Assembly: GCA_026390735.1 (NCBI GenBank)
Contig: JAPLFJ010000051.1
Span: 1-64,000, forward strand
DNA: 64,000 bases
Reading direction: 5' to 3'
From: Ignavibacteriota bacterium
Lineage (GTDB): Bacteria; Bacteroidota; Ignavibacteria; Tepidaquicellales; Tepidaquicellaceae
Numbering within the stretch: the first letter of the stretch is position 1; each line of letters begins with the position of its first letter. Under the pieces are notes generated by a model. That model searched no databases. It was not told the origin of the DNA and worked only from the letters and a program-made list of their open reading frames with translations. Both the position numbers and the translations under genes were made by a program. Shown one piece after another: positions 46,414 to 53,796 of this stretch.

Positions 46414-47434
46414 AAACGTAATAATAATATTATTTATACTCGTACCTGTTTATGCATTCGGACAGTCGGTAACAGGCAAAAAACTAATACCTCCTTCAAC
46501 GGGAATATACGCAGGAGTCTTTCCTGATATGGGCAGTACCGAAGACAGCGTAACGAGCGACAGAATAACTGAATACATAAACCTTACAGGCAGTAATCCT
46601 GTTTGGGTATGTTTTTCAAACAGCTGGTTCTGGGGAATCAAATTTCCATTTGAGAACGTAAAGACGATAGCAAAGTTTAATGCAGTCCCATACGTAAGAA
46701 TAATGCCAAGGCACGACTGGACATCGGGAAGAGCAGACCCTGTTTACGGACTTGGTGAAATAGCAGATGGCACGTATGATGACGATTTACGCAAATGGGC
46801 AAAGGACGCGCGAAAGTACGGAAAGCCATTACTTGTTGAGTTTGCGCCGGAAATGAACGGCAACTGGTTTCCCTGGAGCGGAGCACATAACGGAAAGAAA
46901 GACGGAGCCGAACTATACGTAGAAGCACACAGACATGTTGTGGAGCTGATGAGAGATGAAAAAGCTGATAATATAACCTGGATGTTTCACGTCAATGCAG
47001 TATCTGAGCCGAACAAAAGCTGGAACAAGATGAAGGAATACTATCCAGGCGACGACTACATAGACTGGATAGGAATGAGCATATACGGATCACAGAAACC
47101 CGGCTGGGAATGGACAAGCTTTTTAAGTGTGTTTCAGAGTGCATACTGGCAGATGGAAAAAATATCCAAGAACAAACCGCTTGCGATTGCAGAGTTCGGA
47201 GTTGTTGAGGACCCGAAATCAGGCAGCAAACCTGAATGGATAAAAGAGGCATTCGAAACGATACTCAGCGGAATGTACCCGCGCATCAAAGCAATATCAT
47301 ACTGGCACTCTTCATTCGACGACCACAAAGGAATAATATCAAACATGAGAGTAGATTCATCACCCGAGGTATTGCAGGTTTACAAAGATTACATCAACAT
47401 GGATAAGTTCAAAGCAAAGGCAGAGTTTAAGTAA
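46403..47434 (+). CDS. Exported GH26-like endo-mannanase/glucanase
   Basis: This 343-residue protein has a signal peptide (KIKNVIIILFILVPVYAFGQ). GH26 features are visible: acid/base Glu150 in LVEFAPEMNGNWFPWSG, the DDYIDWIGMSIYGS strand, and nucleophile Glu264 in LAIAEFGV. It probably cleaves beta-1,4-mannans or related glucans in the periplasm or outside. The start is a TTG 11 bp inside the channel gene; no ATG preserves the signal peptide. There is no T9SS domain. Confidence 0.87.
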   Translation: MKIKNVIIILFILVPVYAFGQSVTGKKLIPPSTGIYAGVFPDMGSTEDSVTSDRITEYINLTGSNPVWVCFSNSWFWGIKFPFENVKTIAKFNAVPYVRIMPRHDWTSGRADPVYGLGEIADGTYDDDLRKWAKDARKYGKPLLVEFAPEMNGNWFPWSGAHNGKKDGAELYVEAHRHVVELMRDEKADNITWMFHVNAVSEPNKSWNKMKEYYPGDDYIDWIGMSIYGSQKPGWEWTSFLSVFQSAYWQMEKISKNKPLAIAEFGVVEDPKSGSKPEWIKEAFETILSGMYPRIKAISYWHSSFDDHKGIISNMRVDSSPEVLQVYKDYINMDKFKAKAEFK

Positions 47435-47523
47435 GAGAAGAGAAATTAATAATAAGCGACCGAAATTACCCAACCAGATAGAATATAAAATATGACATCA
47501 CATTTTGTATTATTCCTTTTTAA

Positions 47524-47714
47524 AACCGTTAAAACGGTTACAATATATTCTTGTTCAATATCCCACGACTAAAGTCGTGGGCTTTATCTAAGAACTTTTA
47601 GAAATTTGCGTGACATTACTTGTTCAATCTCCACGGCTACAGTCGTGGGCTTTATCTAAGAACTTTTGGAAATTTGCGTGACATTAGCAGTAATTCCCCC
47701 GGTTACACCGGGGG
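47524..47714. repeat. Cluster of four palindromes with a duplicated 68-bp unit
   Basis: The palindromes are AACCGTTAAAACGGTT (47524-47539), CCCACGACTAAAGTCGTGGG (47562-47581), CCACGGCTACAGTCGTGG (47631-47648) and CCCCCGGTTACACCGGGGG (47696-47714). The second and third share a following segment (GCTTTATCTAAGAACTTTT, GAAATTTGCGTGACATTA), giving a 68-bp direct repeat. All four are hairpins with a central TAAA or TACA. No gene is seen from 47435 to 47818. Confidence 0.8.
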
Positions 47715-47818
47715 TTATTTACGTTTACACCTTCCTAATTTTTCAATTCATACATTCGTGATTCAAACAATATTGATGTTTATTCCAATTTATTTCCGAA
47801 AGCAAAGACGGAATATAT

Positions 47819-48514
47819 TTAATCCTCAAAATGAGGAGGAAATTTGATTTCAATATCAGAGTCTTCTAAGAGCATAGTGCTGAGGGGGAACGTACAGGAA
47901 GAAGATATAACATTTTCAATAATGGTGGATTCGCCGTTATCGTTTTCCTCTATTTCGGTAAAGAAGTTTATGAAGAATGCGAAGGTGCGATGATATTTGT
48001 ACGAATCGAATTCTTTGTTGAGTTCGGCTGATATTGGAATACTGAAAGTTCTCTTTTTGTTTTTGGAGTATAACTTTGGTTCAGAAAGAGCATTGCTGAT
48101 TACGAACTTTGGTTTACCCTGGACGACGGGATTGGTCATAACGTGAATGATAACGAGACGGCAGTACTCTTTCGGGTTTACCAGTTTCTTTTTAACACCG
48201 TTTACGAATGATACACAACCGTCAAAGTTAACTGAGTATTTGTTTTCATCATCGATGACTTTATCAACTGTAACCCTGAAATACTTTTCAGTGATTTCAT
48301 ATTTACTGATTTCAACATCATAATCAGAATATGGAACGAGCTGTGGTTTAAATTCGAAGATGTTGTCTTTGAAGTTTTCTGAGTTAGCATAATTGAATGC
48401 TTTCTTTGGGTCATCGTACTTGTAGAGGTCGGGAAACATTGACCAGAAGTCTTTTAGAATTTCGATGCTGAGTACTGATTTTGTTAGTGCTGATTTAAAG
48501 TGTTTTGTTTTCAT
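47819..48514 (-). CDS. Protein of unknown function, member of a local DUF6266-like paralogue set (231 aa)
   Basis: No signal peptide or known motif is visible. The layout FKSALTKSVLSIEILKDFWS, then FEFKPQLVPYSDYDVEISKY, CRLVIIHVMTNPVVQGKP and HRTFAFFINFFTEIEENDNG parallels the post-N-terminal parts of the genes at 48780-49505 and 50033-50719, but it lacks their G-x-x-GD-x-x-FR N-terminal segment. It is therefore a plausible N-terminally shortened relative. Its ATG lies in a duplicated 53-bp sequence. The kinship is weak and based on pattern, not alignment scores. Confidence 0.6.
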   Translation of the reverse strand: MKTKHFKSALTKSVLSIEILKDFWSMFPDLYKYDDPKKAFNYANSENFKDNIFEFKPQLVPYSDYDVEISKYEITEKYFRVTVDKVIDDENKYSVNFDGCVSFVNGVKKKLVNPKEYCRLVIIHVMTNPVVQGKPKFVISNALSEPKLYSKNKKRTFSIPISAELNKEFDSYKYHRTFAFFINFFTEIEENDNGESTIIENVISSSCTFPLSTMLLEDSDIEIKFPPHFED

Positions 48515-48668
48515 GATTTTGTTTGGTTAATATTGTTTAAAAATGATTTAAGAGATTTCTCACCACAGAGCACACAGAGCGCACAGAGCTGAGAGAAGAA
48601 ATCTGAGAAGGCAAATGTTTTCATGATTTTGTTTGGTTAATATTGTTTAAAAATGATTTAAGAGATTT
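48506..48668. repeat. Direct repeat of 53 bp spanning the start of the 231-residue gene
   Basis: The stretch beginning TGTTTTCATGATTTTGTTTG and ending GATTTAAGAGATTT occurs at 48506-48558 and again at 48616-48668, an offset of 110 bp. The spacer is a family A fragment (CACCACAGAGCACACAGAGC). The outer copy keeps the ATG and creates a 37-codon upstream ORF (48511-48624, minus) whose TGA overlaps the gene's ATG as ATGA. Confidence 0.8.
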
Positions 48669-48675
48669 AGAACGA

Positions 48676-48772
48676 GAGCAGACCCACCCCGTCTTCGACC
48701 AAAGAGCGGTCGAATCCACCCCTTCCGCCCAACAAGACGGCGGATCTGCGACCGGAGGGGAATCTTTTAGTT
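48676..48772. repeat. Dispersed GC-rich element, family E with nested F
   Basis: ACCCACCCCGTCTTCGACCA, AAGAGCGGTCGAATCCACCC, CTTCCGCCCAACAAGACGGC, GGATCTGCGACCGGAGGGGA make up a GC-rich block in AT-rich DNA. Related blocks lie at 49757-49825, 58893-58945 and 58996-59055. Internal inverted pieces (CTTCGACC/GGTCGAA; TCCGCC...GGCGGA) mark nested insertions. Confidence 0.7.
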
Positions 48773-48779
48773 TTTGAAT

Positions 48780-49505
48780 TCATGTGTTTAGGAGGCTGAT
48801 TGTTTGAGAATTCTGAACGAATGTTTTTTCGCTGTTGAGAGCGAGGAACGAGACGAAGACAGAATGATAATTGTAACGGGAGAATGCTGCCGAGTCCTGC
48901 TGGTTCATGGATTCGGCGGGTGACTCCTGATTTTCTGAGAAGGACAGATTGAATGAGAGGTTCTGACCTTCGACTATTTCTACGGGTGCGGAGAGATAGT
49001 TTATGAAATTGAACTTTGAATCGGACTGATCAATGGGTTCTTTGCAGAAGATGATTGCTGCCATCTGAAGATACTTTGGTGAATTGACACCAGTGAGATG
49101 AGAATCTTCGGGGATGAAGTTTATTCGGAACGATTCTTTGTTGATGGATAAGGATTCCGGTTTGATGAGGAAATCAATTTTTGGGAATATCTGAACGTAG
49201 TCAGAGATATAGTCGTAGAAGACAGCCTTATAATTATTTTTGAAAATAAGGTTGTACGCTGACATTTTTCTGTTTGTGTGCTGAGACCAGAGGTCATAAG
49301 CGGGTTGAAAGTTTTTGATGCACTTAGAGAGCATTGCAGTGAGTTTAAAGCGAAGTCTGCGATGCACAGAGGCAATGTCAGTGCCCGGAGTGAATGACTG
49401 CGGGCGGATGCCGACGACTGTTTTGTCGGGGTAGTTACGAAAGACAACGTCGCCAATGCGACCAGAGATTCTTCCGAGCGGTGATGGAACGATTAGTAGA
49501 GCCAT
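48780..49505 (-). CDS. DUF6266-like protein of unknown function (241 aa)
   Basis: The N-terminus SPLGRISGRIGDVVFRNYPD, KTVVGIRPQSFTPGTD closely parallels that of the gene at 50033-50719 (KPTGAVGDILFRLKDG, GTRPVSYMPGKD), and both continue with an R-R-x-RF motif, an aromatic SxYNxIFK segment and a beta-rich C-terminal half. This arrangement recalls the DUF6266 family of Bacteroidota. No signal peptide, membrane segment or catalytic motif is seen. AAAGGA precedes the ATG at usable spacing. The function is unknown. Confidence 0.65.
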   Translation of the reverse strand: MALLIVPSPLGRISGRIGDVVFRNYPDKTVVGIRPQSFTPGTDIASVHRRLRFKLTAMLSKCIKNFQPAYDLWSQHTNRKMSAYNLIFKNNYKAVFYDYISDYVQIFPKIDFLIKPESLSINKESFRINFIPEDSHLTGVNSPKYLQMAAIIFCKEPIDQSDSKFNFINYLSAPVEIVEGQNLSFNLSFSENQESPAESMNQQDSAAFSRYNYHSVFVSFLALNSEKTFVQNSQTISLLNT

Positions 49506-49569
49506 GTTTTAGATCCTTTATTAATTATTGTTGATAAAATGTTAATTTGGTTTATAAATTTATTGCGTA

Positions 49570-49825
49570 ATTGAAGAATTTGAAACTTCAAATTTGAAAT
49601 TTCAAAGTTACATTTAAAATTTGAAATTTGAATTAATGAACTTATTTGAATAACAGATAATCCAGACATGGAGATAGCATAGAAACAAGAGAATGAGAAC
49701 AGAGATTGATTGCTTTGAGGCCTTCCCAAGCTGGAGCTTGAGGAAGGAGGAACGGGAACCCACCCCCCGGCTACGCCGAACCCCTCTCCACCACGGCGGA
49801 TCTTCGACAAGGAGGGGAATCTTAA
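49570..49825. repeat. Composite of dispersed repeats (families H, D, E, F)
   Basis: The order is: AATTTGAAACTTCAAATTTG and AAATTTGAAATTTGAATT (family H, 49570-49635); CCTTCCCAAGCTGGAGCTTG then AGGAAGGAGGAACGGGA (family D hairpin from 49722); ACCCACCCCCCGGCTACGCC, GAACCCCTCTCCACCACGGC and GGATCTTCGACAAGGAGGGG (family E with an F core). The rest of the gap to 50032 is repeat-like with no supportable gene; the long minus-strand frame here is composed of these repeats. Confidence 0.7.
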
Positions 49826-50032
49826 TATAAACAGGGGGCGGGAAGCGCCCCCTGAGATGGATGAGGTAAGATAAGGATTGGTGACGGACAGAGATTGCAC
49901 GGATTTTACGGATGCCGGAGTTACTGCTATCAGGAATACTGATAAGAGTAATGAGCCGGACAGATTTTTGAGAACAGATTGCAATTTGTCCGTGAACTGT
50001 TTCGATATTCTACCCCGGGTGTTCATTGTTCT

Positions 50033-50719
50033 TTAGTTGGTTAGATTTACAGAATAATGAACGGCTTTACCATCGTCTTTAAGAGTTACGAGAGCGAAGT
50101 AGCTCTTGTGAGTGGTAAAGAGTGAATATAGTTCAGAGTACTGGTCCGAAAGAGTGATACTGAAAGATAAAGTACCAGACAGAGACATCGGAAGGACTGC
50201 TGATTTTAACGGAATTAACATCAAAGACGGAAGTTCGGCTTCTGTAGCATCTTTGCATTTGATAACAACAGCAAGCTGGATGCCAGTTTCAACGAGCGGA
50301 TCTATGCCTGCGTTATTACCGATTGCGCTGATAGCGACAGTGACAGAAGTTTCATTGATTGCAACGTTTGTGGTTGTGATATCGAACCCAAAGAGTAACG
50401 GCACAACCTTAGCGGAATCTGAAATATCTGTCGGAGTAACGTACGGATAACTTGCTTTGAAGATACCATTGTACGGGGAGATATTGTTCGGTGTAGCGTT
50501 ATCCCATACGGACTTCAAAGAAGGAATTGCATTTACAGCTTTAGAGAACTTCGCAGTATTGCCGAAGCGATGTCTGCGGTCAACTGATTTTTGATCTTTG
50601 CCCGGCATGTAAGAGACCGGACGTGTTCCTATAATTGTTCTTCCGTCTTTGAGGCGGAAGAGAATATCACCGACAGCTCCTGTCGGCTTTCCAAGTACTG
50701 ATTTTTTTAATATACCCAT
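50033..50719 (-). CDS. DUF6266-like protein of unknown function (228 aa)
   Basis: The N-terminus MGILKKSVLGKPTGAVGDIL, FRLKDGRTIIGTRPVSYMPG, KDQKSVDRRHRF matches the paralogue at 48780-49505 in layout. The C-terminal half is two beta-sandwich-like stretches (FDITTTNVAINETSVTVAIS; MSLSGTLSFSITLSDQY). No signal peptide is present. It is separated from the downstream paralogue by repeat-filled DNA, so the pair probably arose by an old duplication. It could be a structural component; the function is unknown. Confidence 0.65.
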   Translation of the reverse strand: MGILKKSVLGKPTGAVGDILFRLKDGRTIIGTRPVSYMPGKDQKSVDRRHRFGNTAKFSKAVNAIPSLKSVWDNATPNNISPYNGIFKASYPYVTPTDISDSAKVVPLLFGFDITTTNVAINETSVTVAISAIGNNAGIDPLVETGIQLAVVIKCKDATEAELPSLMLIPLKSAVLPMSLSGTLSFSITLSDQYSELYSLFTTHKSYFALVTLKDDGKAVHYSVNLTN

Positions 50720-50902
50720 GATTTTATACTGAGTTTAATTGTTAATGAAAATTTTGAAAACTGCAGACCGATAGAAAATGTCTGCAATGCGGACTTTACT
50801 TAGCAACGCCGAGGCGGGCGTGCACGGTAATTGAGGATTATAACAGGGAAATTTAGTCTGATTATTTTAAAAATATTTTTTGTAAATTGCTGAAAACCCC
50901 AG

Positions 50903-51012
50903 TCGAGGAATGAACGAGGAATGAACCTATCTGGAGCGAAGTTAGAGCGCAAGGTGAACGAGAAACATACGAGAAATGAACGAGAAGCAAACGAGAACAA
51001 GCGAGAAAACGA
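50903..51012. repeat. Irregular short-period array of AACGAGAA units
   Basis: About ten near-copies of (G/A)AACGAGAA occur at irregular 8-17 bp spacing (GAACGAGGAATGAAC, GTGAACGAGAAACATACGAG, AAATGAACGAGAAGCAAACG, AGAACAAGCGAGAAAACG). The rest of the 50720-51318 gap holds an inverted pair GCTATTT/AAATAGC (about 51211-51241) and no clear gene. Confidence 0.6.
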
Positions 51013-51145
51013 TTCAGTTTTCAAGTTTTTGTTGAATTTCTCGGTCTTGCTGGTCAATATTTTAGTTTTGCTTTTCAATTTCGTTTTGCCTTATATCGTT
51101 AAACTGCTCATTTTTCAGAAAAGAGACGTTTTCAAAAAAATTTAG
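50921..51145 (+). CDS. Possible small membrane protein (74 aa), uncertain
   Basis: The N-terminal 30 residues are a charged, repetitive stretch (KVNEKHTRNEREANENKREN) encoded by the AACGAGAA array. They are followed by about 33 hydrophobic residues (VFKFLLNFSVLLVNILVLLF, NFVLPYIVKLLIF) that could cross the membrane once or twice. GAGGA lies close before the ATG. It may be a real small protein or an accidental frame over a repeat; no homology is recognised. Confidence 0.25.
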   Translation: MNLSGAKLERKVNEKHTRNEREANENKRENDSVFKFLLNFSVLLVNILVLLFNFVLPYIVKLLIFQKRDVFKKI

Positions 51146-51318
51146 GAACAGCACGTTGGATTTCAAGAAAAGGAGCAGTATATAGATATAGGAAAGAAAA
51201 TAGGTTATAAGATGCTATTTCAACAACGGCAGACGAAAAATAGCTTTTTAGAAAACTAAAAATTGAGTATGGAAACAGTTACAAGTTAAAAAACAGGAAA
51301 ATAAGATAGGGTAACCAT

Positions 51319-51624
51319 ATGGTAAAGGAAATAAAAATAGAGGATTTTGAAAAAGAGAGGGTCATCACCTTTCAACGAATAACAAAATCCGTGGAGAAGG
51401 CTCGAAACACTGAATTGAAAGAGTTGCAAAATTCATCCAGAATAAATTCTTTAATAGAATCCCTTATAGAAATTGGAATTACAAAAAGAATGGGAAAGAT
51501 GATAATCTGTTTCATTTATGCCAAAAGTCGAAGTCTCGGAAAGCCCCTTGATGAGTTTAGATTAATAATAAACAGCAATTGTAATTTTCAATATTTTATA
51601 AGGAGGAAAAATTTTGGATTCTGA
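51319..51624 (+). CDS. Small protein of unknown function upstream of the sigma-like gene (101 aa)
   Basis: The protein is charged and helical in its first 60 residues (KEIKIEDFEKERVITFQRIT, KSVEKARNTELKELQNSSRI) and then FICFIYAKSRSLGK-like. The last residues (FIRRKNFGF) read through the Shine-Dalgarno sequence of the next gene, with which it overlaps by 11 bp. It therefore belongs to the same transcript as the sigma-like protein and may regulate it. The family is not recognised. Confidence 0.6.
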   Translation: MVKEIKIEDFEKERVITFQRITKSVEKARNTELKELQNSSRINSLIESLIEIGITKRMGKMIICFIYAKSRSLGKPLDEFRLIINSNCNFQYFIRRKNFGF

Positions 51625-52345
51625 AAGAACTGAAATAATCAGTAAGAAAATAGAAGAGTTTGTACAAGAAAGACCAGATGATTTTCTTGAACTGATAGCG
51701 CAACTTGACAGCAAAGCAAGATGGAAAATGAAAAAATACTTTGATAAAGATGAGCATTGCGGAACAGAATTGTTCAAAAAGGCGACAGAAAAAATGGAAA
51801 ATGGAGAGCGGGAATGGGATTATGACAAAGTAAAGATAGAGGCTATGATTCATCAAACAGTAAGAAGTCTAATTTCGAACGAATTAGTCAAAATAACAAC
51901 GATTGATGCAACAATAGTTTCTTATGACGATTTAGCGGGTGAAGAGGGAAAAGAAGAACCCGGAAAAGAAAAAACAAATATAAGAAGAACTGAAAACACA
52001 TATACAAACACCGAAATAAGTGATGACAGAATAATAGAGATGGTAAAAGATAAACTGCCAAAAATTGACGGAGATATAGATTTGGTTTCAATTATGGTAA
52101 TGGATGAAATAATGGGAAACAACGGAACAACATACGAAGAGATAGCTGGTAGTTTGAAAATTGGTGAAAAGGAAGTTAAAAATGCTTTTGAGAGGATTAG
52201 AAGAGCGAGAAATAAAGTATGGGCAAAATTGGGAGATACAGATAAAGAATATTTAGAGAATTTGAAAATAGACTATAAGCTGAAAGATGTTGTGAAGAAG
52301 ATTAAGAAATCTGAAGAGAAAGAAAGAAAAAAAGAAACAGAGTAA
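51614..52345 (+). CDS. Sigma-factor-like protein (divergent sigma-70 family)
   Basis: This 243-residue protein starts at TTG, correctly spaced from AAGGAGG. The segment WDYDKVKIEAMIHQTVRSLI, SNELVK resembles a region 2-type helix bundle, and TTYEEIAGSLKIGEKEVKNA, FERIRRARNKVWAKLG is a convincing region 4-type helix-turn-helix. An acidic-basic linker (EEGKEEPGKEKTN) separates them, and the last 35 residues are Lys-rich. It could direct RNA polymerase to promoters of this accessory region, or be a DNA-binding relative without sigma activity. It lies 155 bp upstream of the first ImmA/IrrE module. Confidence 0.6.
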   Translation: MDSERTEIISKKIEEFVQERPDDFLELIAQLDSKARWKMKKYFDKDEHCGTELFKKATEKMENGEREWDYDKVKIEAMIHQTVRSLISNELVKITTIDATIVSYDDLAGEEGKEEPGKEKTNIRRTENTYTNTEISDDRIIEMVKDKLPKIDGDIDLVSIMVMDEIMGNNGTTYEEIAGSLKIGEKEVKNAFERIRRARNKVWAKLGDTDKEYLENLKIDYKLKDVVKKIKKSEEKERKKETE

Positions 52346-52500
52346 TAAGATTTAATAGGATAAAACCTCATTTATAAAGAATAAAGTAATAGGTAATTGT
52401 TTAAAGAGTATGGGAACAATTATTATTGGAAACAACAGACACCAAAATTATTACTAATTTACCCCGGATGGCAGCCGGAGAAGAGAAATAGGACAACACA

Positions 52501-52887
52501 ATGGCAGAAAGAAAATCGAATAAGTTGATTGAGTTTTTAATGAGTACAGAAGGAGAGACGAATGAAGAAGTGAGAGAGTATTTAATGGAGGTTGGGATTG
52601 ACCCAGAGGAAGCAGTAAAGAGCGCATTAAAAGCGATAAAAAAGAGAAGAGCAGAAAGGAAGAAAGCAGAAGGAAGAAGTTTGGTTGAGAGATTCAATGA
52701 AGCTATTCAACACACGAAGGAAGGGTTAACAAAAGAACCGACTGAAGAGAATTCAAAGATTGAAGGAGCTTTTGCTTTCAAAGGAATGAAGAAGACAACT
52801 GACGAGAATATAAAGATGCTTGAAGAAGATAACAAGAAATTAGAAATTTTAAAGAAGGTTAGAGATGATAACAGAGGAAAGTCTTAA
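52501..52887 (+). CDS. Small helical partner of an ImmA/IrrE peptidase, unknown family (128 aa)
   Basis: The protein is almost entirely helical and charged: SNKLIEFLMSTEGETNEEVR, EYLMEVGIDPEEAVKSALKA, then KKRRAERKKAEGRSLVERFN and a C-terminal coiled-coil-like stretch (ENIKMLEEDNKKLEILKKVR). It overlaps the ImmA/IrrE gene by 23 bp. That places it where an XRE repressor or antitoxin usually sits in such pairs, but no HTH is recognisable. It may be the substrate or inhibitor of the peptidase. Confidence 0.6.
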   Translation: MAERKSNKLIEFLMSTEGETNEEVREYLMEVGIDPEEAVKSALKAIKKRRAERKKAEGRSLVERFNEAIQHTKEGLTKEPTEENSKIEGAFAFKGMKKTTDENIKMLEEDNKKLEILKKVRDDNRGKS

Positions 52888-53644
52888 AGCAAAGGCAAGA
52901 GAGCTGCTGGATGTATATTGTGTAGATAACGTTAGTGAGTTTGAGATTGAAGAGATAGCAAATGCAGAAGGACTGATAATACAGGAAGAGAAGATGAGTA
53001 ATCATCATGGAAGGATAAATCACAAAGGAGATTATGGGATAATTACACTTAACAATAAAATATCGAGTGTAAATTTCAGAAGAATAGTAATAGCACATGA
53101 AATGGGACATTATTATTCGATGAGAAGGTACAAAAGATGCAGCACGGCAGACTTGCACAGTTACAGGTCAGACCAAAACGATGAATACATATCAAACGTA
53201 TTTGCGAATGAGTTTTTAATGCCTGAGGAATGGTTTTTGAAATTCACGAAGAAGACAAAACCGAACATTCAAATTTTAAAAGACATAGCTAACAATTTTC
53301 AAGTGACAATAAGTGCGGCATGCTATAGATATTCAAGTCTCGGAGATTATCCTGTTGCTATAATAATGAGTAAGGGTGGAAAAGTGATATGGAATACAAT
53401 AAGCAAAGCTTTTCCGTATCAATTTGTAAAAATCGGCAGCAAAGTAAATTCATATTCTAATGCATACAATTATTTTCAAGGGAAACCGATTGAGATTGGC
53501 GAGCACGAAGTGATGGCAGAAAGCTGGTTTTCGGAGGATTTTAATTTCAGAAGAGGTGTATTTTTTACGGAAGAGAATTTTGTGATGAGTAATTTAGGAG
53601 CGGTGTTGACAATAATTAAGGAGAATAGAAGGATATTTAAGTAA
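52865..53644 (+). CDS. ImmA/IrrE-family metallo-endopeptidase (first copy)
   Basis: This 259-residue protein has the zinc motif HEMGH at 78-82 (IVIAHEMGHYYSM), followed by FANEFLMPEEWF with the likely third ligand near 116. The C-terminal 100 residues form an IrrE-like regulatory half (KGGKVIWNTISKAFPYQFVK; GEHEVMAESWFSEDF). ImmA/IrrE peptidases cleave XRE-type repressors or antitoxins in response to damage or signals. The small overlapping upstream gene is the most likely partner. Confidence 0.9.
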   Translation: MITEESLKAKARELLDVYCVDNVSEFEIEEIANAEGLIIQEEKMSNHHGRINHKGDYGIITLNNKISSVNFRRIVIAHEMGHYYSMRRYKRCSTADLHSYRSDQNDEYISNVFANEFLMPEEWFLKFTKKTKPNIQILKDIANNFQVTISAACYRYSSLGDYPVAIIMSKGGKVIWNTISKAFPYQFVKIGSKVNSYSNAYNYFQGKPIEIGEHEVMAESWFSEDFNFRRGVFFTEENFVMSNLGAVLTIIKENRRIFK

Positions 53645-53731
53645 GATGACAACCAAGAAGTAAGTTACATTATTAGACTATAACTATTTTATAATTTAAA
53701 ATATGGCAATATTAAGCATATTTCGCGATAT

Positions 53732-53784
53732 ATTATGTTACATCTTGACATTATAAGATAAACATATTATATTTGTAACATAAT
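53732..53784 (+). promoter_or_regulatory. Promoter and operator of the XRE-ImmA/IrrE-PIN operon
   Basis: ATTATGTTACA (53732-53742) and TGTAACATAAT (53774-53784) are a perfect 11-bp inverted repeat. Between and overlapping them lie TTGACA (53745-53750), a 17-bp spacer and TATATTTG (53768-53775), which fits both a sigma-70 -10 box and the Bacteroidota -7 element TAnnTTTG. The right half-site overlaps the -7 element, so a bound dimer would block transcription. The XRE gene starts 12 bp later. Confidence 0.75.
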
Positions 53785-53796
53785 CAAACCAAAACA

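Noticed and set aside
47524-47714. CRISPR or attachment-site array
   Set aside because: Each palindrome has a different stem and the tails are duplicated, which fits REP-like hairpins, not spacers.
47620-47847. 75-codon plus-strand ORF
   Set aside because: It is translated from the palindrome cluster and has no ribosome-binding site.
49493-50026. 177-codon minus-strand ORF
   Set aside because: It is built from dispersed repeats of families D, E, F and H and has no ribosome-binding site or domain.
50800-51078. 92-codon minus-strand ORF
   Set aside because: It is the antisense of the AACGAGAA array, giving Ser/Phe/Arg-rich low-complexity sequence.
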